DNA from: Lycocorax pyrrhopterus obiensis
Lineage: Eukaryota > Chordata > Aves > Passeriformes > Paradisaeidae
Assembly (NCBI GenBank): GCA_014706295.1
Contig: JACSVZ010000004.1
Span: 16,313,264-16,377,263 of the forward strand
DNA: 64,000 nt
Direction of reading: 5' to 3'
Positions within the stretch are counted from its first letter, which is position 1. Each line of letters begins with the position of its first letter. The position numbers were made by a program, and so were the translations under genes. Shown in pieces: positions 40,201-53,448 of the stretch. The notes below the pieces were generated by a model. The model saw only the letters and a list, made by a program, of their open reading frames with translations, was not told where the DNA came from and made no database searches.

Positions 40201-41690
40201 CTCCTGAGCATTTGGTTCTTACATATGAGAGTAACAGCCTAGAAAGATACGCAAGTCCATGTAACTCTGCAAGGTGCTACAGACAAACACACACCTGCAC
40301 AGGCAAAAATAGGAGCTACAGTAGTTCAAGCCTAAATGTGGGAGGATGTGATAAATTAGAAAACAGCAAACCCCCAAAAACTTAAATCAAGCAACCCCCC
40401 CCAAAAAATCCCAATATATCCTTCAATTTACACATTGCCCAAGTGACTGCTGAAAACCAGGAAAGCAAATCTCATCACTTGCATTGCAAGAACAAACCTC
40501 AGTTTAGGGCTGATCATTGAGGAAAACTGTATGTATGAGTGTAAAAGTTTCCTATTTGTGACCCAGCAGTTGCTCTAAAAACATGCAACAGCAGTAATGG
40601 AAAAAAATCCCTCCGTAGCAATAATGATTTAATTTTTTTTTCCCTACCAGTAATAATATTTTGGTTTCATGTTCTACAAGTTTTATTCTCATTAAAAGTG
40701 CCTTTTAAAAAGTATGTCTAAAGATGATCAGCATTTCCAGTAAATCCAAAATGCAAGCTTGGAATATGTGACCATTAAAATCCTGCTAAAAATTGCATGG
40801 AACAATTCAAAATCTGAGAAAACTTGGCAAGTAAAGCTATTTATTTTTTTAAGAACTGGGGGCAGAAAAGGTTCTTGAGTCTTCCAGGTAGGTCACACAC
40901 ACACGAGAATTTGACCTTGTCCAGTTTTTGTTGTTGTTTTTACAGGGCTGTTTGACATACAACTTTTTTTGGTAGCAGCTTGGCTGAATTAATAAAAAAA
41001 AAAATCACTTTAGGCTGTTAATGCTGATTGGGGCAATAAACTGTATATTGAGAAAGAAAAGGGCGCCAATGTTTTCAATTTAGGAACTGCCAGAAAGAAA
41101 CACCCATTAAAAATTTAAGTTGCCAGTTCTTGCTTTGGTTTTGGGTAAATATGAGATGCTGAACGTTTTTCCAAGAAAACATGCTAGAGAATTCAAGATC
41201 AGATTGCTGAAGCCTCCATGCCAGGGCATGTACTCCACACTTATCCCACACTCCTTTTTCCTATCATCGATGTGGCAGAGAGCCTCTGAACAGTGCAAAA
41301 GTCTGTTCCCTATCTGCTAACAGTAACAAGAGCCAAGCGTAACATTAAATTTTTACTTCTTGAAAGCCTTACCCTGTGCCCACGGCTATTTGAAATAACC
41401 AGCAGATGTCAAGACTAGAAAAAGTAGTTCTGGGGGAGGGATCTGGAGGGAAGTTAATTCAAAACTCTGTCTTTGGAGGTATAGGACAAATGACTGGTTT
41501 GACTCTTTTAAAAATTATTTTTAATTTCTGAGTGACATCTTACTCCATTATTCCAAACAGTCTTTAAAAGATGGAATTATTTTCTTCCTCTTAAAAGCAT
41601 CTTTAAACTTTATGATTGATCCTTCCAGAAGAATTTCTTGGTGATCTCACCAAAATACCAGGTATTTAGTCTTCATTAAAGTCTTGGAAA

Positions 41691-41760
41691 TAAAAAAAAA
41701 CAAACAAAAAAACAAACCACAAAAAAAAAAAAAAACACCAAAAAACAACCAAAACCAACC
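41691..41760 (+). repeat. A-rich (CAAA)n-like low-complexity tract
   Basis: Seventy bases contain almost only A and C, with A9 and A15 runs joined by caaac, caaaaaaac and accaaaa units. It is a degenerate simple repeat. On the sense strand of NRXN1 it is a T-rich tract that could mimic a polypyrimidine tract. Confidence 0.93.
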
Positions 41761-43065
41761 TTTTCGGAAAAGGGCTTAGTAGAGGTTTGATGACAAGCAC
41801 AGCAGAAATACAACCATGAGTGATGTAATACCTAAAGAATTAAATCATAGAGAGGCACTGAACCTTGACATAAATAAATAATCATGAATACTTCTACAGA
41901 GATGTAGCAGAAGGGAACCATTGGTAGCTACATCTTAAAACATGAGTCCTCAGTATGTGCAATTTAAGGGGGGAAAAAACAATTATTAAACCTCTCCAAG
42001 CTCCACAAAACCTTGGCGGAGCAGAGCTCCAGCTCCAGACTATTGCTGCAAGAGCCCCAAACCCTCCCTTCACACCATACTCACAGTAGGCCCTACCAAT
42101 TCCTTCTGACTTCAGATCACCCACGAGGAACCAAGAAACTTCAGCCTTTTTACACAAGTACAACAGAAAAAACATGACCCATCCTTTGAACAGGCTGTCA
42201 ATTGTGTTCCTGTTTGTTCTGAGCCAGAAACATTTTCAGTTTAGGGAAAGGACAGCTTCATAACTACCCCCGTCTCCCCACCCAGTAGTATTGGTCCCAT
42301 CATTTTGATAACGGGATTCATAGATATAACTGGTTGAATAGCCAAAGTTTTCTGGGAAATATCCAAGAAAACATGCATGAAGTAATGATTGTTTCAACAA
42401 AAGAAATTCAAAATTGGATGCTCCCTTTATAAACTCCTTGCATGGGGTAGAAATGCTAGAGCATTAAACAAATCTGGTCTGGCAGTGCAATAAGCCTGAG
42501 TAAGAAACAGTGTTAATTAAACCTGTTAAGGATCAGAATAAAAGTTGGAATCTCTCCAATTCCAACCCAAAGCTGTGCTAACAGGTTATCTACTGTCTTT
42601 GCTGTGCCCTTGCCCAGATCAAATTATCTTTAGCTTTTCTATTGAATGAAGAGAAGGGGTTTAGCTCTCCGAATAAAAAAAAGTGTAAGAAATACCTCTA
42701 AGCTGCAGATGATCTGGGAGAGCTAACCTATGACACAGAGCTCATTCCATCTTGTTGCTCTGAACTTCTGAGGATTCAAAAAGGATTTTTCACCATTGGA
42801 AGCAAGTTAATAGAGTCGGAGATAAGTTTCAGGGATGTGATAAAGTTAATTCTCCACCTGTCCACTCCTTGTCATATATCCCCTGACTTACCATCAGCTG
42901 CATCTAGGAGCTGGGGCAGGGGGGACAGGGCATTGTGTGGCAGTGACCAGGAGTGGAGGAGTCACAGTGAGTGATTTGACAGCAATACCTGATCAACAGG
43001 ACAGTCATCTGTCTATTCTGACATCTGGGAAACAATGTTTTTTTTTCCCACCACAGTTGGAAAGT

Positions 43066-43087
43066 AAAAAATAAAATAAAATAAAAA
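43066..43087 (+). repeat. (AAAAT)n pentanucleotide repeat
   Basis: Three T bases each separated by four A bases give about four units of AAAAT, then A5 and G. It is a short microsatellite. Confidence 0.9.
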
Positions 43088-46000
43088 GAGTAAACCAAGC
43101 AGGCTCAAATGCTTATACAAGCCCTGTTAAGGTGGCTTTTTGAAAGTTCATGCATTGTTTCATGCTTACATCTATTGGCTTTTTCTTACAAACTGAAAGG
43201 GAAGAAAGAAATGTGTTGAACAAATGCTGTCATCCCATGTTAATAAAAAAAATCACCTGACAAGATCATGACTGAATATTTTTTTTAAAGACTTCTCTCT
43301 AGAACATCAGTTTACTTTGTGTCACTACTTCTGATTCGCTAATCAGTTTACGTAGAGCATGTTGAGAATAGTAAAATTTGTATGGAAGACACCACTAAGT
43401 ATTACATGCACTAAATGGAAATCCCTTCCCCATTGAGAACTTTATAACTGGGGTAATGAAATTTTTATCAGATCGTAACTTAGAAGATTAGAAGACTGGT
43501 AGCACATTACTCTAAAAATCAAATCTGATTAATGTTTAATTGTAGCAATGTGCAGAGGTATTAATTAGGTGTACTTTCAATGACTCATAAATAGCTATTA
43601 GAGCAAAAACAAGAATGATTTGAAGATTAGCATGAAGAGAATGGTATACTTAAGTGGTAAATCATAATCAAATTGAATGGACTTTGTGTAAAATAATAGA
43701 AATTGTCATCCAATATTATAATTTTGATGCATAATGCAGTTATAACAAATTTTCCAGCAATCAAGTCTGACACCTTTTCCTCAGGATATTTTTCTGTGCA
43801 GAAGCCACAGGTGCGAATTAAAAATTCATTTGCGCTTTCCAATGAGAACCACAGAGCAAGTCTTAAAACCCGTTTCCCTCATTTGGTTGTTACTGCACCA
43901 CTGAAGCATCCATGCAAGCTTTGCTTAAAAGGGGGGCACAGGTAAGGCTCTGGATTCGTATATTCAAATAAGTGCTGCAATTAAACTTGAAAATCTGAAC
44001 CCTTGCCTTTTGTCTTTTTTTAACAAGAGATCCTCAAAGTCACGCAGGGGTTATAAATCTTGTTTCGGAACTGCATTTCTCCAGAGAGACACTTCTCTGC
44101 TGCATTCGTTACCGAGATGGTGCCCAGGCATATTTTTGCTGCTCATTCTCCTTCCTACAGTCTTGCAGAACCATTTTTTTCTCCATTATCAGAAGATATA
44201 GCTTACACTGCATTCCTTAAAATACCACTTCTACTAATAATAAATAAGCACCTACTGTTCATGATCATGCAGAAAATGTTGAAAATATGACCAAGAGGCA
44301 CCAACATCCGAAGAATTTCAAATGAATCCAAGAGTTTTGGTTTTTTATGCCAGCATAACAAACTTTAGGTATCTGCTTTTGGCATGAGTTACATTTTCTA
44401 AATGTATTTTAACTAAAATAATTGAAATTGGAATTAACGTCTACTATACAGGTCTGGAACAGTACCAGAATGTAGAACAAATACATAATCTTGTCCCTAA
44501 TGAAGAAAAAAAAGGAAAAAAGGCATGAAACAATTCATCCTGTCTATGTCTCTTGTAAATTATATCTTGTGATTACATTTCTGTCATTATTTTAAAACCC
44601 TAAAGTCATTATCAAAGAGAAAGTAACTAAATGGTTAAGATTTAAAATTTTCATTCAAAAAAAAGCAAACAGGGCAGTGATGTAACACCAAAGAAGCTTC
44701 TTTGCATTTTCATTTTCATTTAATATTAAGACTAGTAACTAAAATCAAGGAGCTGCATGTTGGCCAGGTGATCCTCTGGATTACCGCTCTCTTATGCTAG
44801 AACCACTTTTTTTTCTGTTGCCATGCAGCAAAAAAATCTTTATGTGGCAGGTCCGCAATGTGAAATTGAAAAAATTTACATTTCTTGAAGGCTCAAAATA
44901 CACAAGCTCTGCATGACAGGTTTCTATTACGCACTGAGTACCTGCTGCACTAGAAATATCTTGGAAATGAAAATAGAATGAAATAAATTAATTGGCACAG
45001 TCTTCGTCAAAATAATAGTTTGAATTTTCAAGAAACATCATTATTACCGGCAACCATGCTTACTTATTTTCTATTATCCAGAGAATGTGAGGTGGGGAAA
45101 AAGTGACCAAAATGTTTTGCCTCAACAGTGATGTGGTCTTTTTTTCCCCATTTACACTTATGTCAAATACCCTCTTAATTGCATAATAACCAATAGAAAC
45201 CCAACCCAACAACTTTGCTTTCTAACTTTACATCCTTGAAACACTTACAGCAGGAATTCGTTTTGAGCAGGAAAAATATGGGGAGTTGCAGCTGGCTTGT
45301 AAAAGGCTACTTATTTTTAAACCATTAAATTGTCTTTTAAAAACATTTTTTATTCTAATGCATTAATTTTTAATTACAATTATTGATTTTTTTTGAGTTT
45401 TATAACAAGTGATTGATACAGAGAATTATTAAGTTACCTATGTTAATAAATCAAGCAACTAGGAGACAGAATTCAGATTCAAAACATCTCAGGTAGCTAG
45501 AATTGGTAATAAAAATTTCATAAACCCCTTTCATAGCTGGAAAAATACCCTCCACAACACACAAGAGAATGTGTCACCTAATTGTTCTGTCTTTTCCATC
45601 ACCACAGTGCTTAATCATCACATCCCTGGTCCACATCTCCAGACACATTCAGTCGTGCTAAGAGGTGATAAATTCAGCAGTATTCAGGGATTTAGAAAAG
45701 GTTTCAACCTTTGGAAATGCACATTGGGTTCTAGGAATTGTGGATGTGCCACAGTTCACGTTACGAGCGGATGCACCATGACATTTTTCCTTTAATGTGT
45801 CCCTGAAGCTGGGCAACTCTTGCAGTGCTCTACAAGTTTCTTGCCTCCTGCACTTCTAAGCAATTCTAGAATTAACAGCTAGGAATGCTTTTTGTTTATT
45901 TTAACAATATATAAAATAAACCTTCATCCTGAGTTTTGATTAAAAATCTCTCAGGAAGTTGTTGTTATATGGTTCCTGATTTTAGAAAAAGCAAGCAACA

Positions 46001-49000
46001 GCAGTCATGATTATAATGACCATAAAAAGGACCACTTTGGCATCAATATATAGAAGATATGCTTTCACCAAAATTGACTAGAAAACATTTTCTTTAATAT
46101 ATTTAATAAAAAGGAAAGTTTTCAAAGCTCTCTCCTTCCTGATGCACAGCAACAAAAATAAACCTTCTACATTTTTAAAGCCAAAGAATGAAACAAAGAT
46201 TCAGTCACCAAAGTGAGTCAAAAGTTGAGTTCTGAAGCCACAGTGTGGGAGTCTGGATTAGGTCCCAGGCTGAACTAAGTGGGGAAAGAATTTGAATCCA
46301 GGTTTCTTCCAGCCCCACTGAAGCCAGCACTGGTTGGTTATTGGTGCCAAGCAAAGAGTCCCTTTACATTCTGCCTGCTACATTCTATCACAATCCTGAA
46401 AGTTTTCCGCATTCTGGTTTCCATTGAGAAATGAGACTGGGAAAAAATTCATTTTTCCAGCTTACAGAGCACAACTACCTATATCAGATCACTGGTCTTT
46501 CTCCCGCTGCAGCCAGTTCCTGGCAGTGAACAAGAGCTCACAGACAGTAAATGGGTAACCCTTGATTTGCCTTTGCAAGGTTTAGGTTTGATGCTTTTAA
46601 CCTTAGATCAAAATAACAAGTTTGAAATCCCACAAAGTTTTTCCTGAGAGTGGTGTGTGTGCTTAAGATAGAGGAAAAAAACAACGTAAAGAAAGAAATA
46701 TGAGCATCCCACTCAGGACTTTTACAAAAAATCCAGCCGAACAGCAGCAGAAAAGCCTGCTAACTGCCTAAAAATCAGCCCTAAGAGTCAAAGCCGTGCT
46801 ATTACCTCCCTAACAGGACCAAGAGGAGAAGCGCTAGTTTTTCTCTTGACACCATCATTTAGTATTACTCAGAACCAGTCAGGCCCACAAGGAAGCACAG
46901 CAGAGTGGGGTGCAGGGAAGGCTCCAGCACCTTCTCCACCTCCTGAAGAGATTTCATGATTATACTCTGCTTTCTCTACACCCTCCAACCTACCACAGGT
47001 TGGTAATGTGCCTCTGATCAGGAACTCTCTTGCAATCTGACCCTTAAAAAAACAATTACAAAATACTTCAGTAAGCTTTCTAAAGATTTTCTGATGTAGA
47101 AATCAACACTGGCTATAATTTAAAAAAAATACTAACAATGTTAGGAATGGTTGTGATAATCCTATCAGTAGTACATGTGTGGGAGAATATGATTCATGCA
47201 AAACCATTTCCCTGTCTTGATTTTTCATGTACGCTACAGGAAAAAGGCAGCACAAAACTCTCAAATATTGTCAGTGAGAAAAGGAAGGACTGTAGGGAAC
47301 CAATTAGCTTTGCCAGTAAACCAGAAGTGCCTGTGACTGGTGCCTCTGAGGGTCAAAAGTAATAAATGCCATGCACCAGTATCCTGATATTACACCTGCA
47401 TTAGAGGATAGTGAAGATTAATACTATAATTAGAAATGCTGAACAACATCTCCATTACAAGACAGATAAAGTGGCAATCCTGACATAGTCGCAGCAACAA
47501 ATTCATTCATTGTTTTTCTTCCAACTAGATGAAAGGATGTACATTATCAGTCTGGATGACTTCTAATATTTTGGGGCAATGAAGCAAATCCACGACCTAC
47601 CTCTGTGACTGCAGAAGTGCAAAATGAGCTGGTGAAGCTGCATGACACAGCTTGGGGGTGAAGGAGGTTAGACAGGGTGATTAAAGGAGGGTGCTCCACA
47701 GGAAACCCCCCAGAACACAGTCCTCTGACAACAACACACAGAGAGAATCGAGATTTAGTCACAGAGAACAATGCCAAAGAGATAAAACCTGTTCCACACT
47801 TAGAGCATACTGTGGTTTTATGATATGAGCCTGAAGTTGTGACAACTCTTAATAGCCAAAGGATTTTATTAAATCAACATTCCATTAAAATCATTAGAAA
47901 GCTGCAAGACAAATAGTCAGCAATGTTAAGAAACCAGAAAGTTTACATTAGAAATGAAACACGAAAGCTTATCTTCCATGACTTGTCAGTGATTTTTATC
48001 TTTTAGGTAAACTTCATGCACTATTGTGACAAGAAACCTTACAGAACATTTCACAGAGCTGCACAGCTATGTCTGCAGCCAGTGAACTGGCCAAATAGCT
48101 CAAAAAGCTGAAAAGTAAATTCACCCCAATTGCACGTTATTTTTGCAGTATAACCAAATGTGTTTTGCTCAGCAATCTATTTAGCCCATTGGGGTTATTT
48201 TGGATTTCCACTAGGCTGGTTCAAATTACCTCACCACTCCCACACATCAACCAAAGCAAACACTTGCTAACATTTGAGAGGTGGGCGAGGAGGCAAACTT
48301 AGTTACATCACCACCACCTTTCCCACAAGCTGACGAGGAGGCACATGCCAACAGTCAGAGAAGAACACACCAACAGGCCTTTGCTGGGCTGGGGAGCAAT
48401 TCCCAGCCTTACAGATCCAAGCTTCTTTCCCACATTTAGCAGCAAAGCAGTTCTCTAGCGTTAAACAAGAGGGGATGTTGCTATGGCAGAGGGAGAGAAG
48501 ATTCTACCTGGTGCTGCTGCACTGTCTCGGAGTTTGCTGCTGACACTAAGACCAATGGATATGAAAAGAAAAAGCTCAGCAGCAGCTCACTCTCTCCCTT
48601 TTCTGGGTCTTTAGGAATGACAACAGACAACCTCACTGTGGTTACATCCAAGCATTCCTCTTAGATCCTTCCTGGACCCAAGCCTTCCAGTTAAAAACTG
48701 CAGCATAAACGGGAGTGTGCAACCTAAGAAGAACCTGCTCTACCCATCCCTTGCTGGCAACAGTGAGCACATGCAGGCTAACTTTAGCAAAACCACACAG
48801 CAGAAGTCTCCATGGCATTCCCATCACCGATAGGAACGGAGCCTGATCTCGAAAGCATAAATTAACAGAGCCTGCCTACAGAGCCAGCTTCACTGCTAGC
48901 CATCAAACAGAAAGTTTTTTCCAATACCCAAGAGCATTGTTGCGATTAAACCAGCTATTTCTTACCTTATCCTGACAGGTCGGCAACACAAATCAGCCAC

Positions 49001-51823
49001 AGCCATGATTGTTAATAACCTGTATGTACTAAAACGCGGTTTTCACGACCAGTCACTCTGGCTTCTCTTTTATGAACGAAATGGAGCCCATTCTTTCATT
49101 TTCTTCTTGGGAATTTAATAAACTACAGCATTCAATAAAGTAGAGTATATTGCTGATTCTTGTAGTAGCTGCCTTCTCTCCCTACCTCCTTTTCAAAAGC
49201 CAAGCGCTCGAAACTGGACATCCTTTTTCAGCTAAGATCCCAGCAGAACTGTGCAAACATCAAACTTTTCCTCCTCTGCCACCTCCTGTGTTGTCAATGC
49301 ATCCCAGATTGATGCCTGTCTGTGTCTGCAGCAAATTGCAATCAGCTGTAACCCCCCAATCTTTTCTGTAGAACTACTTCTAGGCCACAATTATTCCTCA
49401 TTTTATAGCTGTGCATTTGATTTTTCCATCTTAAGGTACAGGAATCGGCGCTTTCCTTTGTAGAAATTCATCTTCCTGATTTCAGATTATTTCTCCACTT
49501 TATCAAGCTCATTTTGAATTTTAATCAGTTCTCCACAGCGCTTGCAACCCCTGTCTCCCCTCCTCCCACACCAGCACAGCTTGGTGTCATCATGTACCAC
49601 ACTACAGCTGTGACAAGGAGACGTGCTGGTGGGTTTTTTGAGTTTGAATATGCAGTGAAAAGCAAGAGGAAAGAAAAGAAAATCAATGCCTTAGGAATGT
49701 CAGTTTAAATGGCCAGCAAAATATTCAAAAAGTAGATTAGGAATAAAACCCCAGAAATCTTAAATGTCTTCCAAAGGAGCATCTCAGCTGAGTACTAAGT
49801 TGTGACAAGTTTTTACCTCTGGGGAAGACATTGCCCATTAATTTAGCCCTTGGCAGCACCCACCTTTAAGTATATAACCACATTAATAATGAAATATAAC
49901 CGAGGGAGTTTCTGTGTTTATTTATGGACCAGGCAATATATGGCGGATAAAATGAGTTTTGCAGCACTTTTAGTCTTGTTCCCATCTTAATTGCATTATT
50001 CTTACATGTTTCCTGGAAAGAAATACCCAAATCACATAGCCACAGTTTCATTATCTCCTCTGTATTATCTACAGATTTTTTTAGAATGTATTAACAGCAC
50101 AGGCATCTTCTTTTAGCCTCAGAGTACACACTCAGGTGTTTTTTTAGGCAAACAATTAGAAGACTGGAAAGTCTTACAAAATGTTCCTCTGTATTGTTCC
50201 ATGGAGAGCAAATCTAGAAGCACCAAACAACTGCAGCATCCCACGGCACTACTACAGCCAAGAGTTACTGCTTACTGTGCAAAGTGACTTGCAGATGTAT
50301 ACACAAAATCTTGCAATTAAAAGAAAATAAAAATCCTCAAATGGGAAGTCACCTCCAAAAACTGGCATCGTTGCCATCCTACAAACAGTCTATGCATATG
50401 GATACACGCTTCCTGCTAAAACCCAGCTCTTTTCAGATCAAGGTGGGGGGCAATTTGACATTAAAACATGCCTTATATTATCTTTATTAGGAATTTCATA
50501 GCACATTCACTAAAAAAAAAACCCTCTTGCTTTGGAAACAAGCAGTAGAGAATTCCCTTGCCTTTTCCTGTTTGCTGAATAGCAAATCCAAACACTACAG
50601 AAACCTGGGATACCAGGGAAGGCTCTCTGGGAAGGAAATAAACCAAAACCAACTTGTCAAATGGGACTCCCTGCTGCTGCCTACCATGTGGTGCTCTAGT
50701 GAGCTGCATCTGTTCAGCTATTAAACATCCTGGCGAGTATGATACCGACAGCAGTGGCAACATCAAATATGCTGAGTGGATATTGAGGCTCTCTAGCATA
50801 ATCTCTCCACTTTTTATTTCGGTTGGTAGAAGTCACTGTAAGTAGCTTCATGTATGATAGCACTCTTTGTTTTTGCCCCCACATGAGAGGGTACTGCTAC
50901 AGGATCCACTGACAGCCTTAAAAATTCCTTCTGCTGTGCAAGGGAAACGCTGAGTACTTTTGCTCCAGGAACTCCCTATTGTTCCCTGGAATTCACTGGG
51001 TCAGGAAAAAAAAGCCCACAAGGGGAACAAGGACATTAATGGGGTTTCACAGCAGACAGGCAGAATGCAGTCTGTTGCATTTGGTTTGTAGGCAGTGAGT
51101 TACAAGTCCATCAAGGGGGAGGGCTGAACTAAAAATAAGAAGAGATTCCAGACACAAAGTGGAGCATGATGATATCTGCTGAGGCTGTAATGCTTCATCT
51201 CCACCCTTCAATCCAGAGACCTGGGATGAAGAGGAGTACCTGACCCAAAAGTGGAATAACAGGGAAGAATTCCCAGTCCTGTACAGGCAGCTTTCTTAGC
51301 CCACAAAGAATGTGTAATGCTGCAGCAGCAAGTGTGATTTACATCTCCCCGAAGGAACATCTGGACTTACATTTCGTCCTTGACTGAGCATAGATCATCA
51401 CCTACAAATTCCAGCACAAGAAGTTAAAGCCACGTTAGTAGCTTCACGCTGCTGCACTGAAGGCTTCGGGATAATTTCACGGAGAACTGGCAAAACTGAA
51501 GGGCTGTGTCTTTTCTTTGTTCCTCAGCATCCCTTATTCAACGTAAGCTAGGTAATTATCGAAAGCCAGGAAATGCATGAGTCAGTTCCTTCAGCTAATC
51601 CACCCTCTGAAGCATTAGCCTGTTTCAGTGTAAATGGGCTTTCACAAACAGCCAGATATTTAAGCCTCTCCAAACACTTAACAGGAAAACTCACCTGTTG
51701 TTAGTGGGATTGTTACATTAAACATAAGCCACCAGAACACAGAACACTGACAGTATCAGTTCATTAAATCTTTATCCTGTCTGTTATTGTTGCAGAAATT
51801 CCTCTGAGTGGTATGATCTAAGC

Positions 51824-51843
51824 AAAAAAAAAAAAAAAAAAAA
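51824..51843 (+). repeat. A20 homopolymer
   Basis: Twenty A bases lie between 'atctaagc' and 'cgacttaacagcagcagcag'. It is the longest homopolymer in the window. Nothing upstream is recognised as a retroposed transcript, so a simple expansion is the default reading. Confidence 0.93.
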
Positions 51844-52430
51844 CGACTTAACAGCAGCAGCAGCCCACTGTCAAGTGGGAAGAATCACTGCTAGATTCAA
51901 AGGGAAGGCAAATATTGTACACCTATGGTTGTTGCTGGGAGAGAAAGCAATGGACTATTCAGTGATCCACCGGCAGTGGAGATGCACTGATGTCAAGGGT
52001 GTCAAGCTCAGGTAAGAGAGACAGTGATTAAAGAGCATAGGCAAGTAAGTGAAAGAAAGATGAAGATATAACTGGCAGCCAGGGTTTCAGAAAACACAAA
52101 TAGATTCCCTGCTCTGGCTCTGTTTCCTGCATAACCCTGGTGCGATGAGCTACTGCCAAAGACTACAAAAGTTAAGTAAGTTAATTGGATGAAGGTAGGA
52201 GCCAAGCCCCGTGTGTTCAGTTTCACCCTCCCCTACACCCATCCAGTGATTTTATTCCAGGTCCTCCTCACTGAAACACTGGTGTAAGGAAACAGGGAGA
52301 AAGGCTCAAGACCATGAAACAATCTAGAAGGAAAAAAAGCAAACTAACGCTAAATATGAAGTTTTCAATTTGGTGATGACACTGAGGCTTCACAGAGCAA
52401 AACCAGAATTAAGTAAGTGGTCTAATTAAC

Positions 52431-52449
52431 TAATTGTGAGTTACAATTA
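52431..52449. repeat. Small hairpin, 7-bp arms
   Basis: The arm taattgt (52431-52437) pairs with acaatta (52443-52449) around the loop gagtt. It lies within TAAT-rich sequence. At this size it may be chance. Confidence 0.6.
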
Positions 52450-53101
52450 AGGTAATCTCACAAAACCAGAATAGTATTAAGATGAGCTTTCCTTATTAGC
52501 ACAAAGTGATTAACTATATTAGCAATATTTACTTAAACAAATGACTGAAGGAAAGCAGCAGGCTCTGTAAAATTGCTTCTGCACTTCACCTTCCAGCAGT
52601 AGTTTTCTGGCTTGATGTAGGTCCTCTGCTCATACTTATTCATATTTCTACAATATTTTCAAACAAATCGATAGTGGAAGTGGTGGGATGAGAATTACTT
52701 GGACTTAGGATCAGAATCTGTTCAGGCCACCAGCAGCACTTTTGCCCTCGTCTTGTTCTGCATCAATAGGCTAATCGCTCTCACTGGTATTAAAAATAAT
52801 ACTGTTCATACTGCATGTCCACTGAAAAACTGCTATACTGGTACTTTGTGCTGCAGTGCACACTTCATCCTTATCCTCACTCAGAGGCCATACATTTAAA
52901 AGACAGGGAGTTAATGGGCCAGATCTTGGATTCTGGCCTTTATTCGTAGGAAACAAACCTTGATCTGTCCTGTGCAAACCTGGCCCTTCTTCAGTGGGTC
53001 AACACCAGTCTGAGAGTCACTGCCCCTTATTCAAGCTGCCATTAGGAGCTAAAAGCGTAGTCTAGGATATGCTGAAAGTGATGTCATTGCTCCAGTCTGT
53101 C

Positions 53102-53121
53102 TTTTTTTTTTTCTTTTTTTT
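53102..53121 (+). repeat. T11-C-T8 tract
   Basis: A nearly pure T tract followed by cccag resembles a plus-strand splice acceptor by composition. No coding segment follows in the plus sense, and the host gene is on the other strand, so it is listed as a simple repeat. Confidence 0.88.
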
Positions 53122-53358
53122 CCCAGAAACATACTTTCTCAGCCCAAAGTGCCTAAAACCTCTCTGCCTGCATTCTCATGGCTTCTGACACACTGGGTAC
53201 ACATGCCTTCCACTTGGTGTTGAGCCAGGCATGCCCAGCAGGGAGGACGGAGTGCAAATCTTCTTGTGCTTCTCTAAAATTAGACAAGAACCAGGCAGGA
53301 ATAAGCTAGGAAATATTATCAGGGCTGACTCTGTTATATGACTAGGTACAACAAACTG

Positions 53359-53448
53359 TATATGCTTATTATATATGTATAACAATATCCTAATAATATA
53401 AGCATATAATATAGATAATATTATATCTATGTGTAAATATAATAAGCA
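53359..53448. repeat. AT-rich nested inverted repeats
   Basis: The arm tatatgcttat (53359-53369) pairs with ataagcatata (53398-53408). The overlapping arm tgcttattatat (53363-53374) pairs with atataataagca (53437-53448). Between them lies a near-palindrome at 53411-53430 with the perfect core ataatattat (53415-53424). The structure can form alternative hairpins and is a plausible fragile or highly variable AT-rich site. Its origin is unknown. Confidence 0.85.

Larger units (their letters stand above)
26124..41690. other. Intronic sequence without recognisable genes
   Basis: There are no coding features. Slightly GC-richer patches occur at 27190-27480 and 34480-35330. The longest open frame in the window (158 codons, minus strand, 35597-36073) shows no domain, and its composition does not resemble a folded protein. 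Short tandem repeats at 34270 and 37193 are listed separately. Confidence 0.6.
41761..53358. other. Intronic sequence without recognisable genes
   Basis: Nothing coding was recognised. The segment contains the pentanucleotide repeat at 43066, the A20 run at 51824 and the T tract at 53102. TAAT-rich sequence at 52421-52545 resembles the composition of some conserved non-coding elements but cannot be tested here. Confidence 0.6.

Noticed and set aside
42700..42735. ADDLGEL-like translation resembling a reverse-transcriptase FADD box
   Set aside because: The hallmark aromatic residue before ADD is absent, a stop lies two codons upstream, and no neighbouring retroelement sequence is seen.
53102..53126. 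Plus-strand acceptor-like T tract followed by cccag
   Set aside because: No coding continuation follows in the plus sense and the host gene is on the minus strand. It is best read as a simple T repeat.
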